DNA from: Odiellus spinosus
Lineage: Eukaryota > Arthropoda > Arachnida > Opiliones > Phalangiidae
DNA length: 64,000 nt
Direction: 5' to 3'
Assembly (NCBI GenBank): GCA_963920705.1
Contig: OY987230.1
Coordinates: 6,820,001-6,884,000 of the forward strand
Each line of letters starts with the position of its first letter. Positions within the stretch are counted from its first letter, which is position 1. Below, one piece after another: positions 44,201 to 54,857 of the stretch. The notes under the pieces were generated by a model. It saw nothing but the letters and a program-made list of their open reading frames with translations. It did not search any database and was not told where the DNA came from. The translations under genes and the position numbers were made by a program.

Positions 44201-44378
44201 ACTTATACTCCGTAACATAAATGGGAAATAGAGAAGTGTGATTGAAATGGACGCTGTTTCTTCTACTCTTCCAATACTCTACATTTCTTTTCATCTTTTA
44301 TTTTAGGTTAGGTTAAGTTAGGTTATGTTACCTTAACGTCGGGGTCGGGGAGGTTATAATTTGGTTTCCCAACTTGTT
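41255..44378. repeat. Duplicated unit, copy A
   Basis: Homologous to 54515-57069. Shared landmarks in order: GGTTGTTGAAACC; GAAGCAGTTTCGAGAAATCG; TTTTTACCTCCCCGACTGAAC; a GT-rich microsatellite; CACTTCCTGTG; AGCGGATATCCTGTGTAAGC; AACGGGAATTACCTCCTTTA; GGTACGTTTACACGGGCATC; a TATAAAA box; a short ORF; an AATAAA hexamer; a TTAGG-like run; and CGGGGTCGGGGAGGTTATA. Copy A carries about 510 bp (41541-42058) absent from copy B. No transposase, reverse transcriptase or integrase is visible. The 216-aa frame at 42089 is not preserved in copy B. Confidence 0.85.
43258..43776 (+). CDS. Small ORF of unknown function in duplicated unit copy A, possibly two exons
   Basis: Not a gene I recognise. Exon 1 (43258-43444) encodes about 62 residues, basic in its second half, with motifs LREIINQHRMLSPFEVNRAA and FITRKRRPGYEELKR. 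A GTTAGT donor (phase 1) could join a CAACCAG acceptor at 43661 and continue in frame to a stop at 43774, adding WDHLYDENIGNGPLLARQ and LYRK at the C-terminus: 100 aa in all. A TATAAAA box lies about 45 bp upstream of the ATG and an AATAAA hexamer at about 44020. In copy B the core differs from exon 1 at only three sites, all synonymous, but B lacks an in-frame ATG. Alternatives are an unspliced 63-aa ORF or chance. The splice is a hypothesis. Confidence 0.35.
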
Positions 44379-44613
44379 ACGTCTTAGCTTTTTTGGGAAT
44401 AAGATAATGGGATAAAAACAACTGTTTTGTCTTTGGCTATACAGCGCATTTACGAGCTATTTTTAGTGCGATGCCCGCAGTGTCGAATAAAGCGTGGGTC
44501 TTGGTATAAATTTATTTTCCTTCATCCTCCTTTTCCATGTACCGCAATATATTTAGTTAATCAAAACTTAGTGTTTCGTATCTTACGTGTTCAGGGCCTG
44601 GCCACCGCGGTTA

Positions 44614-45345
44614 CAGGGAGAATGCAACCTGACAACAAGTGATTTTTATCGATTCCTTATCGTTTAAATAGGCTTAGTACACCAGTAAAAAATGAAAACA
44701 AATATTAAACTAGAAATAATTTTAAAACTTATCCGGAAAATAGACTTAACGGGATTCATGGAGGTCCTGAATTTCTTCGCAATGAATCGTCATTGACTAA
44801 TGACAAGAATCCATTCAGGTTCCATAAGAATATGGGAGGGCCGCGATTCAATAACCATCCTCCCAAACTTTGTAGCAAAAGTTCGTCCGCTTCGAATCGA
44901 TTTTTCAAGTAAATCGCTCCTGACATCTATTATTAACCCGCGCCACTAACGACCTTGACATAATATTTTGGGTAATAAAAATGGAGCCGACCGAAAAAAG
45001 ATCTAAGCGTACAATGTTGCGAAAATTGCGGACGAAATTTTGTTACAAAGTTTGGGAGGATGGTACCAGAGGCTAAAGCTCATGGAACCTGAATGGATTC
45101 TTGCTAATGATCAAAGGTCCGTCGTTAAAGCCAGATCTCCATGAGACTTCAAATAACATTCGATTGGTCGCTGACCCATCAATGAGAAGAAATTACCATG
45201 AATCCAGCTAAGCCTATTTTCAGGGTAAGTTTGAAATTTCTTTCTAGTTTAATACTTGTTTTGCAAACTTTTTATTGGTGGATTAGGCTGATTTAAACGT
45301 TAAGGAATTGATAAATCCACTTGTTATTAGGTTACAGTCTTCCTT
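44614..45345. mobile_element. Long-TIR foldback MITE containing a nested element
   Basis: Outer arms: AGGGAGAATGCAACCTGACA and GTTATTAGGTTACAGTC-type sequence, with AAAATAGACTTAACGGGATT / GCTAAGCCTATTTTC inside. The interior is interrupted by the element at 44804-45103. Same family as 45855-46258. Confidence 0.7.
44804..45103. mobile_element. Nested foldback element with CA...TG ends and 7-bp duplication
   Basis: The end CAAGAATCCATTCAGGTTCC (44804 onward) is perfectly complementary to the right end (to 45103). A second internal inverted pair CCTCCCAAACTTTGTAGC / GTTACAAAGTTTGGGAGG lies at about 44861 and 45043. It is flanked by CTAATGA on both sides. Confidence 0.8.
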
Positions 45346-45734
45346 TGAGTAGTTTTCACTCTAATTCAGAAATGAACTTGACTTTTGTTCAACTTTATTT
45401 TCGACTTGTAAAAAAAAGTCGTTGCGATGCGTAACTACGTGGCTGCAAACACCGTCTTGTTTTAAATACCCCGAGGCCTTTAGAGAAGTCATTTTAAAAC
45501 CCAACACCATAAGGGGTACCGCCCAGTATACTACGGGGAAGGAATGGTTTTGGTTTTGTGAAATATCGAAATTGAAACCTAAAGCCTAAAATTTGGCAAT
45601 AACGTTTGGAAAAATGTTTTGCAGTATCAAGGAATATTTATTTAGGACGGCTTAGGGGAATCCGATTACGGAAATAAATGATTTGGGAAAATAATTTAAA
45701 CGATACTACCTAAGTCTACATGATTTAAGGGCAC

Positions 45735-46258
45735 GTTACTTTTTATTTTCTATCGATTCCTTATTGTTTAAAAAGGTCAAATCCACTATAGCTAAAAAAT
45801 TACAGAAAATATTGTGTCAGAAATCAATTTTAAACTTACTCTGAAAGTATAGGCTTAAAGTGAGAATGCAATCTAACAACAAGTGATTTTTTATCGATTC
45901 CTTATTGTTTAAAAAGGCCTAATCCAACAGTAAAAAAATTTAAAAACAAATATTTAACTAGAAATCAATTTAAAACCTACCCGGAAAATAGGCTTAGCAG
46001 GGTTCATGGAGATCACCTGAACTCCTGATATAAGGATTAGCAACCAATGAGCTTGATCGATGGCTCTTATATGGGGAATGCAGGATCTCCATGATCACTG
46101 TCATTGGTCGCTAGTCCTTATAAGGGATGTTCAGGATATCTCCATGAATCCAGCTAAGCCTATTTTGATGGTAAGTTTTTAATTTATTTCTAGTTTAATA
46201 TTTGTTTGTAATTTTTTAATGATGAATCACTTGTTGTTAGGTTGCATTCTCCCTTTAA
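45735..46258. mobile_element. Half copy plus full long-TIR foldback MITE
   Basis: 45735-45855 is a solo arm (CTATCGATTCCTTATTGTTT to GTATAGGCTTAAAG). 45855-46258 is a complete element: left AATGCAATCTAACAACAAG, right CTTGTTGTTAGGTTGCATTC then TCCCTTTAA, with internal inverted arms ACTCCTGATATAAGG / CCTTATAAGGGATGTTC. Confidence 0.75.
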
Positions 46259-46715
46259 CAAAGTATGAGGGCTTTGGTATCTCACAAATAGCGAGTTTTA
46301 AGCCAACGAGCAAGGGCACCCGCCTCTTAAATGGATACTATACCATCGAAACAAGATATTTTTAATTGATTTAGACTGTTAAAATTTGCGTAGAAACATT
46401 ATCAAAACTCGCGGCAAATTTTTTAAGTTACGAAATTAGGCTCGAAGAAAGTGGACAATAAGAAATTCAAATAATATCTTGTATCACTTTAAGAGTTAAA
46501 TTGGTTCACGCGTAAATTTTATACGATATATCAATGGCATCAGCAAAATCAATTTTCTCTAGAATTTTTACATTCTAAGATTTCTTCTCGGTGGATTTAG
46601 GCTTAGCGAGACTAGTTCGCAACTTTGATAATTAAATGAAAATTGCTTCGAAGCCTTTAGTGTGTTTTGATACTTTTTTACCCAACCCTTCGCGATTGAC
46701 CCCTGATTTTTTTTA
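46259..46715. other. Non-coding DNA, nothing recognised
   Basis: AT-rich sequence with no supportable ORF or repeat. Confidence 0.4.
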
Positions 46716-46716
46716 T

Positions 46717-47260
46717 TCAACGCCTGTAGAAGTGTTTCAACCTACGCGCAATGGTGTTATAGGAGAGGCTGTCATTTAGGAGCTAAACTACTAATGTATT
46801 TTCTATTAACGCCTGTAGATGTGTTTCAACCTACGCGCAAAGATGTTATAGGAGAGGCTATCATTTAGGAGCTAAACCACTAATGTATTTTCTAATAACT
46901 CTCTTAGAAGTGTTTTAACCGTCGCGCACCATTTTTAGAGGTCGGAGTTTGTAGAAGATAATCCCGCACAAATATTTGGTTAATCAGTTAATCGTTAATA
47001 ATAATCGGTTAAACAATAGCGATTCCATTGGATTGATCATAGACTTCCCGCAGATAATTTCAAATTATGAAAAAAGATAAAATATTCAGAAATATCTTGT
47101 CCAAATCCCGACCTCTAGCCATTTTTCTAGTACTAAATAGCGGATAAACTACTAATATATTTTCAGGTTACAGCTGTAGAAGTACTAGGCTAAACTATAA
47201 ATGTATTACCTACCAACGTCTGTATAATAAAGGTGTTTTAACGGTTCATGTTTACAATTA
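46717..47260. repeat. 89-bp tandem repeat interrupted by a MITE
   Basis: Units contain CGCCTGTAGAAGTGTTTCAA, ACCTACGCGCAA and ATTTAGGAGCTAAACTACTA. Two good copies (46721, 46810) and a diverged third (about 46899) are followed by the MITE at 46936; the array then resumes with partial units at about 47145-47250 and further decayed ones at about 47450-47580. Confidence 0.75.
46936..47117. mobile_element. Diverged hAT-like MITE (TAGAGATCGGGG family) inside a tandem repeat
   Basis: Ends TAGAGGTCGGAGTTTG and its near complement; flanks ACCATTTT and GCCATTTT match at 7 of 8 positions. This is the most diverged of seven copies, so probably the oldest. Confidence 0.8.
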
Positions 47261-47970
47261 ACATGTATTGAGTTGACTGTGGCCCTTTGGTTTCGTTATC
47301 CTCGGGCTAGCCATAAAGTTAACTCCCAAAATTAAAATAAATTCCACTAATTAAAGTAAATGGAGATAAATGTTTGTAGTATCGCGTCGGAGATAACAAT
47401 AGGGAGAAAAATAAAAAAAAAAATCAGTTATTAAACCTCGGCGTCCAACGTAACATAGCCGCTAAAATACTAATATAATTTTTAGCTAATTACTTTCGAA
47501 GCGTTTCTAGGCACGTTGCAACGGCGTTCTCTTATAGATACTATCATTTAGGGACTAAATTATTCTAATGTATCCAAAGCCGAGCACACCGCACTTATGT
47601 TAATTAAATAGTTATTAATATGATACTAATCAATCTTTTTCAAAACAAAACACGGAGAAATATTTTACGTGTATGAAATTAACATAAATCTAGTGTTTAA
47701 AGTGAAGTTGTCCTATAGATTATATTTTTAGTTTTATCATAATATTAAAACGCCATAACAAAAATTTTTATAACTCTGCCGCTACTGAATCTCCATTCCG
47801 TGACAGCCTCACTTCGATTATTAAAGAAGCAATGGCGAAATATTGCAGGTATGTAAAGTAAAGCTAAGCGAGTGTCTCTCTTGGACGAGAAGCAAACTTT
47901 CCCTAAAGTCTAGAATTTGACAGCTGCCTGGTTTAGTAGATTTTAAGAGATCAATATTGACGAGAATTGT

Positions 47971-48204
47971 TTATCTAGAAACGAGCGCTATATATACGCA
48001 ATTAATTTTTGGGACAAAATTTCCAAAGTTCCCCCGACAGAATTGCTTCTGGGAATTTTCGAATATTTGCCGCTCTTTCATTTTCGCCCTTTTAGTTTTA
48101 CTCCGGATATGTTCGTAGCATCTTTCGGTCGAGCACCGACCCAAGACGAACACGCAAATAAGAAAAAAAGAAATAAAGAAGAAGTCGCGCGAAGCTGAAA
48201 CCAT
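47971..48204 (-). CDS. Candidate small secreted peptide or first exon, unknown
   Basis: A minus-strand frame of 77 aa begins at an ATG with a good context (AACAAAATGG). It opens with a signal-peptide-like segment (MVSASRDFFF, then a hydrophobic run ISFFLICVFVLG) and continues RCSTERCYEHIRSKTKRAK. A GTAAAA site within the IRSK codons could be a donor, making this the first exon of a longer gene. No family is recognised, no downstream exon was found, and the frame may be fortuitous. Confidence 0.25.
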   Translation of the reverse strand: MVSASRDFFFISFFLICVFVLGRCSTERCYEHIRSKTKRAKMKERQIFENSQKQFCRGNFGNFVPKINCVYIALVSR

Positions 48205-48529
48205 TTTGTTTTTCAAATATCTACGCGTAATATTTCTAGTTTTTTAATACTACTCAAAATTCTAAATCTCTTGGTTTAAAATGCCAAAAATACAGGGTGT
48301 TTCGAAAATGGTGTTAGGACCGAGGTACAGTGCGTTCAGTGGGTCATTTTAAGACGAAAATGATCTACGACGTTTTGCCGTACGTTTAAGAGTTACGAAA
48401 TGAATCATGCGCGGATGACCCCTTAACGTACATTAATAAACGTATACTCAATGATAAAATAAGTTCAATTATTTAGCACGTTTTTTAAAATTACACGCTT
48501 GATAAAAAATTGATTTTATCATTGAGATG

Positions 48530-48720
48530 CTAGTGCTAGGACAGCAAGGTTCTGTTGGTGCTTAGGGTAAGAGTTAGTGCTAGGAAAACAAGTGCTGGTG
48601 CTGTGTGCTATAGTGCTAGGTGCTGGGGCTTGGTGCTAAATTTAGATGCTAGTTATTAGGTACTGGTCCTAGGTGCTAGTCCTAGGATTTGGTGCTAGTC
48701 CTAGGTGCTAGTTTAGTTAC
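48530..48720. repeat. Degenerate GTGCTAG simple repeat
   Basis: Many copies of GTGCTAG/GGTGCTAGT with irregular spacing. Confidence 0.8.
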
Positions 48721-49079
48721 ATTTAGAAATATATAGGGAATTAAAAGTCGTCAACATAAGGGAAAGCTCTTATAGGTGGGTGAATTTGATTAATTAGATT
48801 AAACTAAATGGCAAGCAATTTAGAAGAATTAGAACATCAAAACATACGATTTTATAAATTATATTACTTTATTAAAGTATAAATAGGCTAGATAATTATT
48901 GCTTTTATGCTATTGTCCTATTGATTTAAAAGTTTTATATTATTGTAAAAAGCGTGCTTATAAGAATTATAAATAAAATGTAGAAGTAAATAATAAGGAA
49001 GTAAACGTATGAAAAAGTAGGAAATGTTATCGAAATGAATTCTAAGCTTCCCTTTTCATAATCCCTTAAAACGTGTTCT
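48721..49079. other. Non-coding AT-rich DNA
   Basis: Nothing recognised. Confidence 0.4.
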
Positions 49080-49953
49080 CTCTAAGGAATGTAAGACAGA
49101 AAGTGAAATTGCGTATAAGGACGCGTAACGTTTCCGAACGAGGACGTTGCCAGTCGGAAGTAGGATGAAAATTGGCGGAAAGAAGCCGACGCGAAAATAT
49201 CGAGGAAAACGTCTCTTGGATTTTACCCGGGAGCGAGAGAGGAGGGCGGAACTTCCGGTCTATTCAGCCATCTAGCGGAGAAATTCTATAGAGCGTATAG
49301 CTTACGGAATTAGCAAGATTCCTTTTCTGTCACGCGCAGCACGCGAAATTAAAAACCAACCAGTATACTTCTACCGTTATACGAGCGTTCGAGAGACTTA
49401 CAAAGAACTTTGCGAAACTATTTTCAACCACTATGATATTTTGCATCGCGTATTCGTACACCTCGGATATAGTTATTAAGCCCAACTGCTTTTTAAAAGA
49501 AGATATAGAGCTGAAAAAGCAAAATCCATAACGTCGCTATTATTATTAGAAAACTATATCCATTGAAGGAAATTCCAGCAGCGATAAAATATATCTTTCA
49601 ACGATTTCTCTCTCGTTCTATAACTTCTCTCCCAGCAGGGCGATTTCAGTTTAATTTTCGGTTATTTTGGCGCGTTTATCCGGCTTCATTCGTGGAAAAA
49701 ATAGAGACAGAGAATTGTGTGAGAGAGAGAGAAGGGAAAAATGTTCTTCAACCGGATTCGCGCGCGTTTTTAGTCGCCTTTCTTACCTCTTATCGGAAAG
49801 AACGCGCTTGCAAACGCGCCTTTTACACGTACTAAACTATTCTACAGAAGGGTTGGTTTATTCCCGCCAAATTCGCTCATTAGCGCGCGCGAATTTGAGG
49901 GAAAGTTAACAAGGAAACGGATAATGACAACGTGATGACCAGAAAAGTTAAAG
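49080..49953 (+). promoter_or_regulatory. CpG-rich stretch, candidate promoter and first exon of an unseen plus-strand gene
   Basis: This stretch is much richer in CpG than its surroundings (GAACGAGGACGTTGCC, AGCCGACGCGAAAATATCG, GCGCGTTTATCCGG). It ends in ATGACCAGAAAAGTTAAAG followed by a GTATGT donor at 49954, which would give a six-codon start exon. Two overlapping 80-90-aa frames have no recognisable features. No downstream exon could be tied to it within the window. Confidence 0.3.
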
Positions 49954-49954
49954 G

Positions 49955-50840
49955 TATGTTTCATATTTTAAATTATAGTAGACTGTAGATGTTTTGTTAA
50001 AATGAAAGTGTTTGGTTAAATTCTATCAATTATTCTGCACGACTTACAATTTACCTCGCGTTTGAAAGTTGATTAAAAGTTGATTAAAATTCGTATATTC
50101 TCATTAAATATGTATGCTATAAATTATTGAAGAATTTATTGAAATGTAGTTAAAATTTATTCAGAATAAAAAAGGCATACGCGCTGATTAATTTATTATT
50201 TAATTTGCGTAATCATATGTATTAAAGTTAATTATAACGCCCGTAACCGTTCTAATTAATCATTAGATTTTATGGGATCATGAAGCATTCACACAAGTTT
50301 GTTTTGTTTAAGTGTAAATATTGTTATGACGTTAATAAAATTTACAATCTAAACTTTAATCAAATTTTTAAAGTACTGTAGTTAATTTTAGGCTTAAAAG
50401 TGTCTCTTGGAAAGTTATCGTTTCAAACTCGCGCGATGATTATGTAATTTTACGCGGGAAACTTTATTTCCCGCGAATTAAATTTGAATGTAAGATAGGC
50501 AATAAGATGACATGATGGAAACTGCGTGGAAAATACTTGTTTAGAAATTATTTTAGGTCTAAAAATAGACAAATTTAAATTGTCTCGATTCCGTGGCTTT
50601 TGGTTTGCGCTCTTTTTCAATATCAATTTCTAAAATTTCAAGATTAGGCTTAGCGCCAATACGGTCATTTATTTCTACAATTTATAAGCTTTTCGTCAAT
50701 TTTCATTGATTAAATTGACGGAAAAGCCCGGGGAATATGCTAATTGAGCTCTAAAATCGAGAAACTAATTACCATCTCAATCATTCTCTTTCTAAAACAT
50801 CACGTGATAGACTAGGCGAGGGGCTGACACTCGAGAACTC
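49955..50840. other. Non-coding AT-rich DNA
   Basis: No coding segment recognised; it may be the first intron of the candidate gene above. Confidence 0.3.
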
Positions 50841-50844
50841 AGGT

Positions 50845-51080
50845 GCACAAAAATTTTGAACTCAGTGCACTGTCAAAGCTGAACTCAAGAGTTCATAAGA
50901 GTTCCAACTCAATGCACTTTCAAAGCTGAACTCAGAGTTCATATGAGTTTGAACTCAGTGCACTGTCAAAGCTGAACTCAAAGTTCATAAGAGTTTGAAC
51001 TCAGTGAACTGTCAAAGCTGAACTAAGTGAACTCGAGCGTACAGCCAATTCAAGAGTGTCGGATCCCTCGAATCTAAGCT
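50845..51080. repeat. 46-bp tandem repeat (GAACTCAGTGCACTGTCAAA), dispersed family
   Basis: About four units of GAACTCAGTGCACTGTCAAA plus GCTGAACTCAAGAGTTCATAAG. The array ends with CAATTCAAGAGTGTCGG, matching the end of the shorter array at about 832-960 (GAATTCAAGAATGTCTG). Shared ends suggest the array travels inside a mobile element. Confidence 0.75.
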
Positions 51081-51532
51081 CTGATTGGTCGAAAATCATT
51101 ACATAAAAATATAAGCCCAGCCCGGGAAAGCCGAAAAAAGTTTAATATATTTTTTTTTTCTAATTGAAATAATTGATCAAAAATTGTGCAAAAATTCAAG
51201 AATTTATATATTATTACTAGTAAATAGGGGAAAATTAAAACGCTAGTAACATTTCAAGTTAAAAGTCTACATTTAAGCCTAACGCCAAGGCCTAATTTAA
51301 TTATTCAGGATTCGTACAAACTAAAGATTAAATTGGCGAGCTTGGCATGAGATCAATTTGACAGTTGAACAGCCAGCGTCATCTGCTAAGTAAGAATGTA
51401 AGCTTATTTTAAAGTGCTCTATAAACGGCAGTTAGGAAAAGATGTCACAGTTTATTTGTTCAGGGGAAATAGAAGGCAACGTAATTCACCAATCGAGGCC
51501 AATTTATTATGGTTAGGACAGATGAAGCAGGG

Positions 51533-52240
51533 GTTGTACAAAATTTTGGAAGTTGATTTCCCGGATTTTTCCGGGTTTTCCCTGACCATTTCTAAATAAT
51601 TTCCCAGACCAATTTTAATCTTTTTTCATGAATTTATTCTTACGATTTATTTCCCATAGTTAGAGATCGGGGTTTGGACAAGATATTTCTGATTGTTTTA
51701 TCTTTATTCATAACTTAAAAATTTTCGAGGAAAGTCTATGACAAATCCAATGTAATCGCGAATAATTTTCCGATTATTTTTTTATGATTAACTGATTAAC
51801 TGATAGTTGTGGATTATTTTGTCCAAACCCCGATCTCTACCATAGTTTATCAATCTAGGGTCAAGATAGTTTACTAAGAATATGAGAAAAAAGTTTAATC
51901 TTTAGAAAATATTTTCAGTTAATAACCGTTACGTTAGAATTATTTGGTCAACCAATCGTAAACAGTCCCTTGACACGTACCAAAATATTTAATTTCTCTA
52001 ACCATTGGGCTCATTTTCAAATTACAAGACTTTTCACTGACCTTTTGGCAGAATTTCCAAATTCACTGATTTTCCCCCTTGGGCTAAACAAGTTCACCAA
52101 GGCCAAATTATATGAGGGATAGTTACCCCAGGTCCGACTACCGAGGGGGCTTGAGCCCACCCTGCCCACCCGCTTCCGACGCCCCTGTTTTTCCCTGACC
52201 TTTTGGGCCAACTTCTATATTCCCTGACTTTTTCAAGTCG
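51533..52240. mobile_element. GGGTTCGTACA-type element with two insertions
   Basis: The left end GGGTTGTACAAAATTTTGGA and body TTTCCCTGACC repeats match 11663-12153. It is interrupted by a hAT-like MITE (51661-51839) and by unrelated GC-richer sequence at about 52075-52190. Confidence 0.65.
51661..51839. mobile_element. hAT-like MITE (TAGAGATCGGGG family)
   Basis: A 179-bp copy. CCATAGT flanks both sides, giving an 8-bp duplication CCATAGTT if the element is read from AGAGATC. Confidence 0.9.
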
Positions 52241-52826
52241 TGTTTTGGAGTTTATAACGTTTTTTTTCTTGTTTTTCAAAACATAAATTGAACAAATAAA
52301 GTATGATTAAAGATAATAATTAATTAATATTTTTGACGGCTAATTCGCTAATAAATTAAATAATTAGGCAAACAATACTAAATTCGAAGAGCTACATTAA
52401 TTCCTGAAAGTTATTATATTATCTCTCTATACCTGTTGACTTTATAAAAGCGTAACTAGGTCAATACATTCTCTCAAATGATATTGGATATCAATAATTT
52501 CCATATAACACTCGAATGCCACGCGTACAAAGGGATTTAAATGGCTTTTAGATTATAGTTACCACGCAGTAATTGTAATTGGAAACAGTATCGCGTGACC
52601 TATATAATTATCACGCTAGCTCCGTACCGTAATAAAGAAAGAATTAACTTATATTAGGTGCTTAATCAATACTAGTCATTAGGTTCAAAAAACTGAGACA
52701 GGAAATTACTCACACCAGTTTACAAGTTTGCGCACTTTATAAGAATGTTCACGCATGGAGGAAGGATACACAGGGTGGGGCCTATAATCTAAGATATAGC
52801 GTCGTAATTTAGTATTACCAAAAGTC
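52241..52826. other. Non-coding AT-rich DNA
   Basis: No coding segment. The 52640-52820 part resembles 53597-53800 (AAAAAGT/AACTGAGACAGGAAATTA, then GCACTTTATAAGAATGTTCACGCATGG), so the element between them splits a duplicated sequence. Confidence 0.5.
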
Positions 52827-52828
52827 TA

Positions 52829-53596
52829 TTACTTTATTCCAAAAAAGTAAACAATACCTCGTAGCTTAATACGGTTTGCGTCCGCTTGCGCAGTTTCCCA
52901 CTTGCGCATTTTCATTTGCGCAGTAGCCACTTGCGCATTTTCATTTGCGCAGTAGCCATTTGCGCATTTCCCATTTGCGCAGTTTTCTATTTGCGCAGTT
53001 TGCCATTCGAGCTGTACACAAGAGGGACAGGCTAATTCGAATGATTAACTAACCTAACCTAACCAAACTTATAATATAACAAGAAGGACAGGCTAGTTCG
53101 AGTGATTAACTAACCTAACCTAACATAACCTGCAAATGAACACTGCGCAAATGAAAAAAGCGCAAATGGAAACTGAGGAAATGGAAACCTGCGGAAATGG
53201 AAAACTGCGCAATTGAAAAACTGCGCAAAAGGAAATGCGCAAAAGGGAACTGCGCAAATGGAACCTTACTGCTTAATACTATCAGCTAAGGCCAGGGTAG
53301 ATTCTGATTCTAGACACTCTAGCGGGCGCAGTCGCCGTGTAAATAGTGAACGGAGGAAGCGCCACTCTATGGAGAAATTCCGAAGTTGGAAGGGAAGAGA
53401 ATACAGCCAAGCGCGGTCCGCTTAAATTCCAACCCTCTCTCCCGACCCAAAATATCGAGGAAGAGTTCAAATCGCTCCAGGAAGACAGGGGTGATGGCTT
53501 TTTTCGCTATTTTAAGTGGTGGACCTTTGCTGATAGTATTAAGAACTGGACGTTGTTTACTTTTATGGAATAAAGTGATAGACTTTTGGTTATACA
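52829..53596. mobile_element. CAAAAGTCTATC-family element, interrupted by a GCGCAAATG element
   Basis: Left end CCAAAAGTCTATTACTTTAT; right end GGAATAAAGTGATAGACTTTTGG, its complement. Interior GC-rich sequence (GGGCGCAGTCGCCGTG) is the complement of that in 33958-34368. The left arm is split at CTTAATAC by the insertion at 52873-53271. Confidence 0.82.
52873..53271. mobile_element. 399-bp GCGCAAATG element nested in the previous one, 8-bp duplication
   Basis: Flanked by CTTAATAC at 52865-52872 and 53272-53279; the uninterrupted relative at 34.0 kb has CTTAATACTATCAG once, proving the insertion. Subterminal regions are inverted arrays of TTGCGCAGTTT / TTGCGCATTTTC motifs. The interior has a roughly 62-bp duplicated segment (GACAGGCTAATTCGAATGAT, then ACTAACCTAACCTAACC) containing CCTAA runs. 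Confidence 0.88.
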
Positions 53597-53937
53597 TTAG
53601 GTGCTCAATCAATAGTCATTAGGTTCAAAAAGTTTCCCGAGGAAATTATTTCCAAGTTTACAAGTTCGTGCACTTTATAAGAATGTTCACGCATGGATGA
53701 AGGATACAAAGGGTGGGGTCAGACGTGAGAAAATAGAACGATCAGGGAGAAAGTTAAACTTATCGACCCAATATAAGAAATACAAGATAAATAGATTGTC
53801 GTGATTTAGTATTATACCTAAGGTTTCTACAATTAACTATTGCTCGAAATTACGCATGATCATATACTACGCTATTACATCAAACACTATTTATTTACAA
53901 TGTCAGTACGTGCGTACTTAAACTTTTCCCAGAATGT

Positions 53938-54265
53938 TCCAGGAAGGTTCCAGGAAAGTCTGGAAAGTGCTAGAAAGTTCTAGAAAATTCTGGAAAGTAC
54001 TTGAAAGTTCTAGAAATGGGTCTGGAAAGTTCTAGAAATATGTCTGGAAAGTTCTAGAAATGGGTCTGGAAAGCTCAAGAATCAGGTCTGGAAAGTTCTA
54101 GAAATAGATCTGGAAAGTTCTAGAAATAGATCTGGAAAGTTCTAGAAATAAATCTGGAAAGTTCAAGAATCAGGTCTGGAAAGTTCAAGAATCAGGTCTG
54201 GAAAGTTCAAGAATCAGGTCTGGAAAGTACTAGAAATAGATCTGGAAAGTTCTAGAAATAGGTCT
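53938..54265. repeat. 22-bp tandem repeat TCTGGAAAGTTCTAGAAAT
   Basis: About 15 units with variants AGATC/GGTC at the joint and some CAAGAATCAG units. Related TTCTAGAACTTTCTGG motifs recur at 61060-61140. Confidence 0.85.
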
Positions 54266-54284
54266 GGATTTCTAAAGGTGCGTT

Positions 54285-54291
54285 TTCAATC

Positions 54292-54322
<31 letters not shown>

Positions 54323-54420
54323 GCCAAAAAAGTAACTTTTTCGTCATAACTAATTTTCTAAAGTTTCGACGAAAAAGTTGCTTTTTCGGCCAAAAAAATC
54401 TTCATTGAAAACGGGGCTTA
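54285..54420. mobile_element. Short foldback element with a T homopolymer
   Basis: GGTGCGTTTTCAATCAAG and CTTCATTGAAAACGGGGC are inverted ends; inner arms AAAAAAGTAACTTTTTCGTC and CGACGAAAAAGTTGCTTTTT pair. About 26 T at 54298-54322. Confidence 0.75.
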
Positions 54421-54514
54421 AACATCCCTTTCGGTTGACGCAATGCCATTTCAAAGACGAACTCTCATTGACGACAACTTAATTTCGCAAATTTTTCTAT
54501 AATTAATCGCGAAT

Positions 54515-54825
54515 TACCACGAAACCGTCGAGCTGTTCACGCGTTATCTTTATAAATCGATTTATCATCTATCGGTTGTTGAAACCAAATCGGTACGAAA
54601 CTGCTTCCGGAAGCAGTTTCGAGAAATCGAATCAAATCGATTCTAGAAAAGAAGGTTTCCCGTTCACACGACTCTAGCGAAACCTTTTGAAACGGTATAA
54701 ATCGATTCCAAGACCTAGTATGAACACGGCTTATATAAATTGATAATTTTTACCTCCCCGACTGAACTTTAGTTCAGGGGGAGGTTTTACACTGATCGTG
54801 TCTGTGTGTGTGTGTGTCTGTGTGT

Positions 54826-54857
<32 letters not shown>

